From assembly GCA_018365995.1 (NCBI GenBank), contig JAGZIY010000010.1:14331-78330 (forward strand): a DNA stretch of 64,000 bases. The letters run 5' to 3'. Position numbers and translations under genes: made by a program. The stretch is from Butyricicoccus pullicaecorum (GTDB lineage Bacteria > Bacillota > Clostridia > Oscillospirales > Butyricicoccaceae). How positions within the stretch are numbered: position 1 is the stretch's first letter; each line of letters begins with the position of its first letter. The notes under the pieces were generated by a model. The model was given only the letters and a program-made list of their open reading frames with translations. It did not search any database and was not told where the DNA came from. This document shows, piece by piece, positions 42,638 to 51,690 of the stretch.

Positions 42638-43596
42638 AACGGTATTATTTGGGCATCGACACGTCAAATTACCGCACCTCCGCCGCGCTCTATGCGCCGG
42701 AGGAGGGAACATGGAAAAACAGCGGCAGACTGCTTGATGTGCCGGAGGGAACGATTGGACTGCGGCAGTCAGATGCTGTCTTTCAGCACAGCCTGCATCT
42801 GCATGAGATGATCTCGGCACTGCCTGCCGGCATTGCTGGTGAAATCGAAGCGGTCTGCGTGTCAGTCGCGCCGCGTGCAGTCAGCGGTTCCTATATGCCC
42901 TGTTTTCTGGTGGGGCAGAACATGGCGGCAGGCATTGCCCATATTTTGGGTGTGCCGCTTTATGTCTGCTCGCATCAAATCGGTCATGTCGCAGCAGCGG
43001 CACTGTCCGCAGGGGTGCTGGACTGGCTGACCACGCAGGATTTTTACGCTTGGCATGTATCGGGCGGCACGACCGAACTTTTGCGCGTATCTGCCGGACA
43101 GGACAACGGCGGTCTGCCCCGCGCCGACTGCATCGGCGGTACAAACGATTTGGCGGCAGGGCAGCTGATTGACCGCACGGGTGCGCTTTTGGGTTTGCCG
43201 TTTCCGGCAGGGGAAGCACTGGAAAGGCTGGCAGAGCAGACGGACAGCGAGTTGTGTTTCCGTCCCAAGGTGGAAAACAGTACCTTCTCCCTGTCCGGTA
43301 TGGAAAATAAAGTCAAGGAACTGTATGCAAAGCAGACAGCGCCCGAGAACATTGCTGCATTTGCCATTCGCACCATTGCGTGTGCACTGGAGCGCGCAAC
43401 CACGCAGGCGTGCAAAAAGCAGGCGCTGCCGGTTCTGTGTGCGGGCGGTGTGATGAGCAACCGCTTTTTGCAGCGGTATATGGCAGAGCGCTTTGAGGCG
43501 CGGTTTGCAGAGCCGGTTCTTTCGGGAGACAATGCCGTGGGTGTCGCTGTGGTGGCATATTTACAGCATTCAGCACAGATGAAACAACAGCGATAG
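42634..43596 (+). CDS. TsaD/Kae1-like paralog (M22 family)
   Basis: A 320-residue ASKHA-fold protein of the Gcp family. It starts YYLGIDTSNYRTS (true TsaD: GIETSCDET). The metal site HxxxH is seen in SHQIGHVAA, and later GGTTELL and CAGGVMSNRFL match the nucleotide-binding loops. These differences, and its place between nusB and xseA, suggest a paralog, not the t6A enzyme itself. Its function is unknown. The ATG overlaps nusB. Confidence 0.8.
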   Translation: MKRYYLGIDTSNYRTSAALYAPEEGTWKNSGRLLDVPEGTIGLRQSDAVFQHSLHLHEMISALPAGIAGEIEAVCVSVAPRAVSGSYMPCFLVGQNMAAGIAHILGVPLYVCSHQIGHVAAAALSAGVLDWLTTQDFYAWHVSGGTTELLRVSAGQDNGGLPRADCIGGTNDLAAGQLIDRTGALLGLPFPAGEALERLAEQTDSELCFRPKVENSTFSLSGMENKVKELYAKQTAPENIAAFAIRTIACALERATTQACKKQALPVLCAGGVMSNRFLQRYMAERFEARFAEPVLSGDNAVGVAVVAYLQHSAQMKQQR

Positions 43597-43654
43597 ACAG
43601 CGGACGGACAGCGCTCCGCCTCTGTGTCAGGCAAACGTGTATATGGAGAGGCAT

Positions 43655-44947
43655 ATGAGTCATATTTATTCGGTCACGCAGCTCAGTCAGGAAATCAAAA
43701 ATCTGCTCGAAAGTCGGGCGGATTTTCGAAATATTTTTGTACAGGGCGAGATATCGAACTATAAACAGCATACCTCTGGACATCACTATATGACCCTCAA
43801 GGATGCAGGCGGCGCAATCAGCGCAGTTTTATTCCGCGCCGATGCCCAGCGCCTGCGTTTTCGGTTGACCAATGGCATGAAGGTGATTGCACGCGGGCGT
43901 GTCAGCTCCTTTCCCAAGACCGGACAGGTTCAGCTTTATCTTGCTGATTTGATGCCGGACGGCGCGGGCGCTCTGCATCTTGCTTTCGAGCAGCGCAAGG
44001 AAAAGCTGTACCGTGAGGGGCTTTTCGATGCGGCACATAAAAAATCGCTGCCGTCCATGCCTGAGACCATTGCACTGGTCACCTCGCCGACGGGGGCTGC
44101 TGTGCGCGATATGCTTCGCATTTTGGCGCGGCGCTTCCCGCTGGCGCGCGTACAGATTTGGGGCGTACTCGTGCAGGGAGACAAGGCGGGGGACAGCATT
44201 GCACGGGCAATTGCGGCGGTCAATGCGCATGGACAAGCGCAGGTGATTGTTGTAGGACGCGGCGGCGGCTCGCTGGAGGACCTTTGGGCATTCAATGAAG
44301 AAGTGGTTGCCCGTGCCATCTTTGCGAGTAAAATACCGGTGGTTTCGGCGGTGGGACACGAGCCGGACGTCACGATATCGGATTTTGTTGCCGATTTGCG
44401 TGCGCCCACGCCGTCTGGAGCGGCGGAGCTCATCGTGCCCGACAGCGCGGAACTGCGCTTGCAGCTCGACAGGCAGATGGAACGCCTTGACCATGCGGTA
44501 CGCAAGCAGCTGACCGAGACGCGCACCCGTACAGCTGTGCTCGCAGAGCGCTTGGGGCGGTATGCACCGGCGCAGTATGCGGCGGAGCAGCGCCGCAGGG
44601 TGGAACTGTTGGAGACGCGGCTGACACAGGCGATGCAGCGCAGGCTGGGCGAATGTCGGAATCAGCTTGTGCGCAGGTCTGAGCAGCTGACCAGACTGCC
44701 GGCACGTGTGCTGGACAGGCAATCGGCACGTCTGTCTGCCTGTGCCGGAAGATTGCAGGCACTGAGCCCGCTGAGCGTGCTGGCACGTGGATTTTCCGTA
44801 GTGACCGACAGCGCGGGCAGTCTCGTGACCGACAGTGGACAGCTCGCGTCCGGCGATGTGGTAAAATTGCAGCTTGCGAGCGGGAGCGCACAGGCACAGA
44901 TACAATCAGTTACACGGGAAAGGGAAGAAACATGCCAAAAAAATTGA
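43655..44947 (+). CDS. xseA: Exodeoxyribonuclease VII large subunit
   Basis: A 430-residue nuclease subunit that degrades single-stranded DNA. It has an N-terminal OB fold (IFVQGEISNYKQHTSGHHY), catalytic core (IVVGRGGGSLEDLWAFNEE, SAVGHEPDVTISDFVADLRAPTP, split segments) and a C-terminal coiled coil. GGAGAGG precedes the ATG at 43655. It overlaps xseB by 16 bp and starts the conserved xseA-xseB-ispA-OLE series. Confidence 0.96.
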   Translation: MSHIYSVTQLSQEIKNLLESRADFRNIFVQGEISNYKQHTSGHHYMTLKDAGGAISAVLFRADAQRLRFRLTNGMKVIARGRVSSFPKTGQVQLYLADLMPDGAGALHLAFEQRKEKLYREGLFDAAHKKSLPSMPETIALVTSPTGAAVRDMLRILARRFPLARVQIWGVLVQGDKAGDSIARAIAAVNAHGQAQVIVVGRGGGSLEDLWAFNEEVVARAIFASKIPVVSAVGHEPDVTISDFVADLRAPTPSGAAELIVPDSAELRLQLDRQMERLDHAVRKQLTETRTRTAVLAERLGRYAPAQYAAEQRRRVELLETRLTQAMQRRLGECRNQLVRRSEQLTRLPARVLDRQSARLSACAGRLQALSPLSVLARGFSVVTDSAGSLVTDSGQLASGDVVKLQLASGSAQAQIQSVTREREETCQKN

Positions 44948-45171
44948 CATTTGAACAGTCTATGGTGCAGCTGGAGGACATTGTGCGGCAGCTGGAGCAG
45001 GGCGAGGCAACGCTTGAGGACAGTCTGAAGCTGTTTGAACAGGGAACAAAACTGGTATCTTCCCTGCATGGGCAGCTGGATGCCGCACAGCAGAAGGTGG
45101 AACAAATGATGGTGGGAACAGATGGGGGAATTCAGGAAGTACCTTTTGTAGTTGAGGAGGACAGTAAATGA
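44932..45171 (+). CDS. xseB: Exodeoxyribonuclease VII small subunit
   Basis: A 79-residue helical hairpin subunit. The family pattern is complete: LTFEQSMVQLEDIVRQLE, then GEATLEDSLKLFEQG. It binds along the XseA coiled coil. Start and stop overlap the flanking genes, so all three are made together. Confidence 0.95.
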   Translation: MPKKLTFEQSMVQLEDIVRQLEQGEATLEDSLKLFEQGTKLVSSLHGQLDAAQQKVEQMMVGTDGGIQEVPFVVEEDSK

Positions 45172-46046
45172 ATACACGTTTGAAATCCTATACCGAACAA
45201 ATCGAGCAGGCACTCGACACCTATTTGAGTCCCTTGGGACATATCGGCAGAGAACGCATTTTGGAGGCAATGCGGTATTCGGCGCTCAATGGCGGCAAGC
45301 GCCTGCGTCCGGTTTTGCTGCTGGAGTTCTGCCGTGTGTGCGGCGGAAATGTAGAACAGGCTTTGCCGTTTGCGTGTGCGCTGGAAATGATTCATACCTA
45401 TTCGCTGATCCATGACGATCTGCCATGTATGGACGATGATGATCTGCGCCGCGGCAAGCCGACCAGCCATAAGAAGTTTGGCGAGGGCATGGCAGTACTG
45501 GCAGGCGATGCCCTTCTGACCTATGCGTTCGAAATTGCATCGTGTGATAATAATGGACTTGACCCGCGTGTGGTGCTCAAGGCGGTCACTGCATTGGCAC
45601 AGGAGGCGGGGTATTGCGGTATGATTGGCGGTCAGGTCATGGATATCGCTTCTGCCGAGACGGAAATCTCCTGCGAGGAGCTTTTGGAACTGGAGGATTT
45701 GAAAACCTGCGCACTCATTCGCGCAGCGGCGCGTATCGGCTGTATTGTTGGCGGCGCAACCAAAGAGCAAACACATGCGGCGCTTGTCTATGCAAACCGC
45801 GTCGGGCTTGCCTTCCAAATCGAAGATGATATTCTGGATATCGAGGGCGATGAGGCGATTTTTGGAAAGCCCATTGGATCAGATCAGGAGCGCGGAAAGC
45901 CCACTCTGCCGGAGGTGTTTGGCATGGACGCCTGCAAAAACATGGTGCGTGAGCTGACCGATGAGGCGATAGAAATCGTGCGGGTTTTCCCTGAATCGGA
46001 TTTCCTCATAGAAATTGCAGAGCAGCTTGCCGTCAGACAAAAGTAA
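45168..46046 (+). CDS. ispA: Geranyltranstransferase / farnesyl diphosphate synthase
   Basis: A 292-residue prenyltransferase that builds farnesyl diphosphate for undecaprenol and quinone-type lipids. First aspartate motif: HDDLPCMDDDDLRRG. Second: QIEDDILDIEGD. GKRLRPVL binds pyrophosphate. The ATG overlaps xseB by 4 bp. It is followed by a terminator and the OLE RNA gene, and dxs of the same pathway lies just past oapA. Confidence 0.95.
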   Translation: MNTRLKSYTEQIEQALDTYLSPLGHIGRERILEAMRYSALNGGKRLRPVLLLEFCRVCGGNVEQALPFACALEMIHTYSLIHDDLPCMDDDDLRRGKPTSHKKFGEGMAVLAGDALLTYAFEIASCDNNGLDPRVVLKAVTALAQEAGYCGMIGGQVMDIASAETEISCEELLELEDLKTCALIRAAARIGCIVGGATKEQTHAALVYANRVGLAFQIEDDILDIEGDEAIFGKPIGSDQERGKPTLPEVFGMDACKNMVRELTDEAIEIVRVFPESDFLIEIAEQLAVRQK

Positions 46047-46102
46047 AGAGATCTATGTCTGTGCTCCATACGAGGAGCCGGCGGTCATTGATGAAACAGG
46101 GA

Positions 46103-46138
46103 GGGCGCAGCCGGCGGCAGGTCATGCGCCCTTTTTAT
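46103..46138 (+). terminator. Terminator after ispA
   Basis: GGGCGCA and TGCGCCC pair around a 15-base GC-rich loop, followed by TTTTTATT. It separates the exoVII-ispA mRNA from the OLE gene. Confidence 0.75.
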
Positions 46139-46246
46139 TGTGTGTACAGAGCGGTATGCAGAACGTATATCGCGCAGATTGGGTGTCTTTACAGTAAAAA
46201 AATGAATAAACTTTCACGTACTGCATAAAAATTTACAAAGAAGCCC

Positions 46247-46275
46247 TTGCAATTCTCGTCTAATTGTGGTAACTT
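46247..46275 (+). promoter_or_regulatory. Possible promoter of the OLE RNA
   Basis: TTGCAA and TAACTT with a 17-bp spacer, placing a start near 46282 at the left edge of the structured region. Confidence 0.5.
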
Positions 46276-46281
46276 ATCCGT

Positions 46282-46930
46282 GTGACGCAGTATTCTAGTC
46301 AGGCGTTCTCTCCCTAGGATGGGCCTAAAAATCCATCGAAGGGCATATCGATGAAGTCCCTGGTGCTTGCTTCTTACGCCCAGTTTGGGGTGGGTGCTGG
46401 GGGTTAAGACTTTAGGGCGCGTTTCAATGGCATGAAATACCGACCCTATTGTCGTGGAGACCCGACTCTGTGGGACACCTATAGCACCTCTTCGGAGGTT
46501 GATGGATGACCTACGGACCGGGGTGAAACCTGTAATGCGGTGCAGAGAAAGGTGTATGGGAACTGATTGCGCAATCGGGCCTGTGCGCTGCATCAACGTG
46601 CTGTGTACAGAGTAGCCTGCCTTGCGTGGTTATGGTGGATGAGATACCCACCTGCCAGCCTGTGGCCGCGGGCTGGCAGGCATTGATTTCTGAAACCATG
46701 GCTGCAAAAGAGGCTAAGGAAAGAACTGATCCTGTCGTGGAAATCACCTAGGCTGTCTGAAATACGAGCGGGCGTGGGATTGCAGTGCGGACTCAGTGGC
46801 AATTCGGTCTCGGATGTGGCAACACTCCGACACACGCTTTAAAGGGAAACCGCCGGAGCGGCGACGCACGGCAGTGTGCGGGGAAATCCAACCGAACCTA
46901 AGCCGCAAGATTTACCACCCCCGCTGTCAC
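46282..46930 (+). ncRNA. ole: OLE RNA (ornate large extremophilic RNA)
   Basis: About 650 nt without a credible reading frame lies between ispA and a gene with the features of the OLE-associated membrane protein, followed by dxs, tlyA, nadK, argR and recN. This is the hallmark setting of OLE RNA. The sequence has many paired segments, for example TGCCAGCC with GGCTGGCA around 46651-46681, and long GC-rich stems near both ends. OLE RNA forms a membrane ribonucleoprotein with OapA and helps cells face alcohol, cold, magnesium and energy stress in studied hosts. Exact ends are estimated. Confidence 0.88.
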
Positions 46931-46955
46931 ACTTTTTTGATAAATATGTAAGACT

Positions 46956-46988
46956 GCCTGAAACCTTCCGTTTCGGGCTTTCTTTGCA
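46956..46988 (+). terminator. Terminator or attenuator between OLE and oapA
   Basis: GCCTGAAAC pairs with GTTTCGGGC around a 5-base loop, followed by TTTCTTT. Since oapA follows by 70 bp with no clear new promoter, partial read-through is likely. Confidence 0.6.
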
Positions 46989-47055
46989 GTATTGGCAAGT
47001 GTCTGTTCGGGAAAACGGGCATTGCCTTAATTTGTGTTGCAGGTGAAGGAGTATT

Positions 47056-47649
47056 ATGACACAGGGAGATATAGACAAAAATCGGAAAAAGCACAAGCCA
47101 AGACTTTGGGATATGGTAAACTGGAAATGGGTCGGAACCATCACGGCGCTGTCCTTCCTCATTTCGGTTTCCATGTCCTATCTATCCAATGAGGCACTCA
47201 AAACCGTCAACAATGTTGTCGCGTTCTTCATTCTTCTGCTGTTTGTCGCAATTGGTATTGTATTTGATATCATTGGCGTTGCTGCAACCTCCACAACCGA
47301 AAAGGAGCTGCATTCCATGGCTGCCAAAAAGGTGCATGGCGCAAGACAGGCGGTTTGGCTTTCCCGCAACGCGGAAAAGGTGGCAAGCTTCTGCAACGAC
47401 GTGGTGGGCGATATTTCAGGCATCATCTCGGGCGCCACCGGTGCAATCATCATTTCGCACATTACATCAGGGCTAAATGGCTTTCAGGCGCTGATTGTCT
47501 CGCTGACAGTGACTGGCTGCATTGCGGCAGCAACCATTGGCGGCAAGGCGATTGGTAAGGTGTTCGGAATCTCCAAAAGTGTCGTCATTATCCATACCGC
47601 AGGCAGGATACTGGCATTTCTGCATCTGCCACAGGAAAAGAAACGGTGA
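47056..47649 (+). CDS. oapA: OLE-associated membrane protein OapA
   Basis: A 197-residue membrane protein. Hydrophobic helices lie at about 28-46, 51-75, 112-135 and 142-170. The conserved-looking FDIIGVAATS follows the second helix, and the N-terminus is very basic (NRKKHKPRLWDM), fitting RNA contact. It binds OLE RNA and holds it at the membrane in studied Firmicutes. AGGTGAAGGAG precedes the ATG. It is followed 4 bp later by dxs. The identity rests on size, topology and its place directly after the OLE gene. Confidence 0.88.
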   Translation: MTQGDIDKNRKKHKPRLWDMVNWKWVGTITALSFLISVSMSYLSNEALKTVNNVVAFFILLLFVAIGIVFDIIGVAATSTTEKELHSMAAKKVHGARQAVWLSRNAEKVASFCNDVVGDISGIISGATGAIIISHITSGLNGFQALIVSLTVTGCIAAATIGGKAIGKVFGISKSVVIIHTAGRILAFLHLPQEKKR

Positions 47650-47653
47650 ATCC

Positions 47654-49582
47654 ATGGAAAATAAAAACAGATATGGCGCGCTGGATTTGGTCAACAGTCC
47701 GGATGATCTGCGGGCAATGTCCTTTGAGGTCAAGCAAACGCTGTGCGCAAACATTCGGGAGTTTCTAATCGATCATGTGTCCCGAACGGGCGGACATCTG
47801 GCATCTAATCTCGGTATTGTAGAGTTGACGGTCGCACTGGAAAGTGAGTTTGATTCGCGCCGTGACCGCATCATTTATGATGTGGGGCATCAGTGCTATG
47901 TGCATAAAATTTTAACAGGACGCAAGGCGCAGTTTGATACGCTGCGCACCTATGGCGGGCTGAGCGGCTTTTTGAAGCCCTCAGAGAGCGAAACCGACCC
48001 CTGCATCACAGGACATGCTTCCAGTTCGGTATCGGTCGCCCTCGGTATGGCACATGCACGCACCATTAAAAATGACAGATATCATGTGGTAGCAGTTATT
48101 GGAGACGGTGCACTGACCGGCGGTATGGCGTATGAAGCACTAAGTGACGCGGGTGCCAGTCAGGAGCCGCTGATTGTTATTTTGAATGACAACAATATGT
48201 CCATTGACAAAAATGTGGGCGGTATGGCGCGGCATCTTGCAAGACTGCGCGTATCGCCGCAGTATTTGGGCACCAAGAACCGTATTAAAAACATGCTTTC
48301 GCACATACCCGGCGGCAAGTCGCTGACCGCTAAGGGGACAAAGCTGAAAAGCGCGATTAAGTCGGTATTGCTGCCCGGCCCTATGTTTGAGCAGATGGGG
48401 TTTACCTATCTGGGACCAGTGGATGGGCATGATCTGTCTGCGCTGTCGTTTCACTTGCAGCTGGCAAAGCGCCTGCGCGGTCCCGTGCTCCTGCATGTTA
48501 TGACCAAAAAGGGCAAGGGCTATCCCTTTGCAGAGCAGGCGCCGGATCGGTTCCACGGGGTATCTAAATTTGATCCCGCCACCGGTATGCTGCCGCAGTC
48601 AGAGGGAGACTTTTCCGCGGTTTTTGGCGAGGAACTTATAAAGCTTGCGCGATGTGATGAGCGCATTTGTGCGATTACGGCGGCAATGCCATCTGGAACA
48701 GGGCTTTCCGGTTTTGCCCAGCAGTTTCCGCAGCGCTTTTTTGATGTCGGCATTGCTGAGGAGCACGCGGTAGCAATGACCGCTGGCATGGCAAAGCAGG
48801 GACTGCGCGCGGTATGTGCAATCTATGCCACCTTTTTGCAGCGTGCCTATGACCAGCTCATTCACGATGTATCGGTTGCCGGAGATATTCCGGCGGTGTT
48901 TGCTATTGACCGCGCGGGCATTGTGGGAGCGGACGGTGCAACCCATAACGGAACCTTTGATATCCCATTTCTGCGCACCATTCCGAATATGACGATTTTA
49001 TGTCCGGCAAACTATGCCGAACTGCGCACCATGCTCACGCAGGCGCTCTATCACAATGAGACGGGCGGCGCGATTGCCATTCGTTATCCGCGCGGCAAAG
49101 AAGGAGCCTTCACGACAGACACGGCGGCGCAGCCTATCTGTTGTGTGCGTCCGGCAGAACAGCCTGCGGCAACCATTTTGACCTACGGCATCTTGGTCAA
49201 TGAAGCAATGACTGCCGCCGCACTCTTGGAAAAGCAGGGCATTGCGGTGAGTATATGGAAGGTGAACGAGATTTCCAGCCGCACCGAGCAGGCGCTTGCC
49301 GCACTGCTCGAGCAGTTTGCGCCCGTGACCGCTGTTCTGGAGGACGTGGTGCAGAATGGCTCGTTTTCGGAGGCAGTCTGCCGCGCCGCAGACGAGCACA
49401 GCAAAGAAACGCAGCTTTTCTGCATCAATACCGGAAATCGTTTCCTGCCGCACGGTTCACCGGCACAAATTTATAAGCTGTGTGGTATGGACGGCGCAAG
49501 TGTGGCGCATTTGCTGACCGAATATCTAAATAAAAGGGGAAACAACATTGGCGAAGAAAAGACTGGATGTATTGATTTTTGA
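47654..49582 (+). CDS. dxs: 1-deoxy-D-xylulose-5-phosphate synthase
   Basis: A 642-residue thiamine-diphosphate enzyme that starts the MEP isoprenoid pathway. It has the thiamine site GDGALTGGMAYEALSDAG, catalytic-base region GIAEEHAVAMTAGMA, and GADGATHNGTFDI. The chosen ATG at 47654 lies 4 bp after oapA. The longer frame starting at 47522 would overlap oapA deeply and is rejected. It overlaps tlyA by 35 bp. Confidence 0.96.
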   Translation: MENKNRYGALDLVNSPDDLRAMSFEVKQTLCANIREFLIDHVSRTGGHLASNLGIVELTVALESEFDSRRDRIIYDVGHQCYVHKILTGRKAQFDTLRTYGGLSGFLKPSESETDPCITGHASSSVSVALGMAHARTIKNDRYHVVAVIGDGALTGGMAYEALSDAGASQEPLIVILNDNNMSIDKNVGGMARHLARLRVSPQYLGTKNRIKNMLSHIPGGKSLTAKGTKLKSAIKSVLLPGPMFEQMGFTYLGPVDGHDLSALSFHLQLAKRLRGPVLLHVMTKKGKGYPFAEQAPDRFHGVSKFDPATGMLPQSEGDFSAVFGEELIKLARCDERICAITAAMPSGTGLSGFAQQFPQRFFDVGIAEEHAVAMTAGMAKQGLRAVCAIYATFLQRAYDQLIHDVSVAGDIPAVFAIDRAGIVGADGATHNGTFDIPFLRTIPNMTILCPANYAELRTMLTQALYHNETGGAIAIRYPRGKEGAFTTDTAAQPICCVRPAEQPAATILTYGILVNEAMTAAALLEKQGIAVSIWKVNEISSRTEQALAALLEQFAPVTAVLEDVVQNGSFSEAVCRAADEHSKETQLFCINTGNRFLPHGSPAQIYKLCGMDGASVAHLLTEYLNKRGNNIGEEKTGCIDF

Positions 49583-50351
49583 ACAGGGTCTGGTGCCATC
49601 TCGCGAGCGGGCAAAGACAACCATTATGGAGGGACTTGTCTATGTCAATGGGCAAAAGGCGGACAAGGCAGGCACAATGATTGCTGAGGACGCCAAAATT
49701 GAGGTGCGTTCCAATACCAAGCAATTTGTATCGCGCGGCGGTAAGAAAATCGAAAAGGCACTGGGATATTTTGCTATTGATCCGGCGGGGCTGGTGGTGA
49801 TGGACGTGGGCGCATCGACAGGCGGGTTTACCGACTGCCTGTTGCAGCGCGGTGCGGTCAAGGTATATTCGATTGATGTGGGATATGGACAGCTTGCCTA
49901 TCAGCTGCGCATAGACCCCCGTGTCAAGTGCATGGAGCGAACCAATATCCGATATGTAACGGCAGATATGCTGGAGGAGACTCCTTCTCTTGCGGTGATT
50001 GACGTTTCCTTTATCTCGCTCAAGCTGGTTTTGCCGGTCGTCTCAGAACTTTTAGATGAGACAGGGCGCATTGCCTGCCTTGTGAAGCCGCAGTTTGAAG
50101 CGGGCAAGGGAAAGGTTGGCAAGAAGGGCGTTGTGCGTGACCCGGAGATCCATAAAGAGGTGCTCGATGCTTTTATTGAAAATGCGCATGCCGCAGGGCT
50201 GCACGTGCATGATATGACCTTCTCTCCCATCAAGGGACCGGAGGGCAACATTGAATTCCTTGGATATCTGGGCAAAGCGCTTGCGGAAACCGAAATCGAC
50301 ACCGAAGCATTGGTGCGGCAGGCACATGCAGAACTCGATGGGAGAATGTAA
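49548..50351 (+). CDS. tlyA: TlyA-family rRNA methyltransferase (YqxC)
   Basis: A 267-residue protein. The N-terminal S4 RNA-binding domain (KKRLDVLIFEQGLVPSRE) precedes an FtsJ-like methyltransferase fold with SAM motif DVGASTGGFTDCLLQ and VKPQFEAGKG. It likely methylates rRNA riboses. TTG start after AAGGGGAAAC, inside the dxs end. It keeps its standard place before nadK and argR. Confidence 0.92.
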   Translation: MAKKRLDVLIFEQGLVPSRERAKTTIMEGLVYVNGQKADKAGTMIAEDAKIEVRSNTKQFVSRGGKKIEKALGYFAIDPAGLVVMDVGASTGGFTDCLLQRGAVKVYSIDVGYGQLAYQLRIDPRVKCMERTNIRYVTADMLEETPSLAVIDVSFISLKLVLPVVSELLDETGRIACLVKPQFEAGKGKVGKKGVVRDPEIHKEVLDAFIENAHAAGLHVHDMTFSPIKGPEGNIEFLGYLGKALAETEIDTEALVRQAHAELDGRM

Positions 50352-50353
50352 AT

Positions 50354-51241
50354 ATGCCAAAGATCTATATCAGCCCAAATCTGCGCAAGCAGGGCATTGC
50401 GCAGGCAGTCAGCCAAACCTGTGCGGTGCTGCGTGCGCATGGGGCACAGGTGCTCATGCCAACACAGGCGTCTATGCTCTGTGATGAGGGTGTGACCTAT
50501 CTCGGACAGGAGGAAGGGATTCGGCAGGCAGATGCCATGGTGGTGCTTGGCGGAGACGGTACGATTTTGCGCATTGCAGAACTTGCGGCACGCTATGGCA
50601 CACCAATTTTGGGCGTGAACCTTGGGCATGTGGGCTTTATGACCGAACTGGAGCCGGGGGAGATTGCCATGGCTGCCAGACTGTGTCAGGGAGACTTTAC
50701 CATTGATGACCGCATGATGCTGTCTGTTCATGTGCTGCGTGCGGGTGCGTGTGTCTATCAGGGCACCGCGCTCAATGAGGTCATGGTGAGCAAAAAACTC
50801 CCGTTCCATATTATTCAGATGCGTCTGACATCGGACGGCGAGACCGTTGCGGACTTCAAGGGAGATGGGCTGATCCTTGCGACCCCGACCGGTACAACCG
50901 CTTACTCGCACTCGGCTGGCGGCCCCATCATTGAGCCAACAGCAGAAAATATTGCAGTGACTCCTGTTTGCCCTTTTACCATTGGCGCAAAACCTATCGT
51001 ATTTTCGCCCCATCGGAAATTGACCGTTTGTGTGTCGGGCACGGGAAGCGCGTGTGTTTCGGCAGATGGGGGCGATGGCTTTGAGCTTCTGCCCGATGAT
51101 GTGGTATCTGTTGAGCGGGCAGAGTATCCTGCCAGACTTATTCGCGTTAAAAATAGAAATTTTTATCAGATTTTACGGTGTAAGCTATCTGATGGAGGAG
51201 AACCAATACATGAAGTTTCAGAGACAGGCGAAAATTCTTGA
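50354..51241 (+). CDS. nadK: NAD kinase
   Basis: A 295-residue kinase that makes NADP from NAD. It has the hallmark GGDGTILR, NLGHVGFMTE, and the NAD-binding LATPTGTTAYSHSAGGPI. It follows tlyA by 2 bp and overlaps argR by 32 bp. Confidence 0.95.
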   Translation: MPKIYISPNLRKQGIAQAVSQTCAVLRAHGAQVLMPTQASMLCDEGVTYLGQEEGIRQADAMVVLGGDGTILRIAELAARYGTPILGVNLGHVGFMTELEPGEIAMAARLCQGDFTIDDRMMLSVHVLRAGACVYQGTALNEVMVSKKLPFHIIQMRLTSDGETVADFKGDGLILATPTGTTAYSHSAGGPIIEPTAENIAVTPVCPFTIGAKPIVFSPHRKLTVCVSGTGSACVSADGGDGFELLPDDVVSVERAEYPARLIRVKNRNFYQILRCKLSDGGEPIHEVSETGENS

Positions 51242-51665
51242 CCTGATTGAAAAGCAGGAGATCGAGACACAGGAAGAATTGTCCGAACAGCTTCGGCTCA
51301 TCGGCTATACCACCACACAGGCAACGGTATCGCGTGACATCAAGGAACTGCGCCTGATTAAGATTCTGTCTGCACAAACCGGAAAATATAAGTATGCAGT
51401 GGCATCTACCGAGGTTGAGAGCAGCTTTAGCACCAGACTGCGCAACATCTTTAAGGAGTGTGTGACCGATATCAATATCGCGCAGAATATTGTGGTTATC
51501 AAAACCCTGCCCGGACTGGGGCAGGCAGCAGCAATGGCAATTGACGCCATGCGCAATCAGGCGGTAGTCGGTTCTTTGGGCGGCGATGATACCGTGTTCA
51601 TTGTTATGAAGGACAATGAAACGGCAGAGACATTCTGCACAGAAGCGCGTACCATGCTGTCCTGA
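51210..51665 (+). CDS. argR: Arginine repressor ArgR/AhrC
   Basis: A 151-residue regulator. The N-terminal winged helix (TQEELSEQLRLIGYTTTQATVSRDIKEL, split) is followed by the hexamerising arginine-binding domain (PGLGQAAAMAIDAM, GSLGGDDTVFIV). It represses arginine synthesis and activates catabolism. GGAGGAG precedes the ATG at 51210, inside the nadK end. The gene sits in the standard nadK-argR-recN order. Confidence 0.95.
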   Translation: MKFQRQAKILDLIEKQEIETQEELSEQLRLIGYTTTQATVSRDIKELRLIKILSAQTGKYKYAVASTEVESSFSTRLRNIFKECVTDINIAQNIVVIKTLPGLGQAAAMAIDAMRNQAVVGSLGGDDTVFIVMKDNETAETFCTEARTMLS

Positions 51666-51690
51666 TGCCATAGACAAAGGAGAGGGCAGC

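Noticed and set aside
46189..46835. Minus-strand frames of 78-135 codons in the ispA-oapA gap
   Set aside because: They overlap the structured OLE RNA, lack ribosome sites and show no family pattern.
47522..47653. Upstream extension of dxs by 44 codons
   Set aside because: It overlaps oapA in another frame. The conserved Dxs start is near MENKNRYGAL at 47654.
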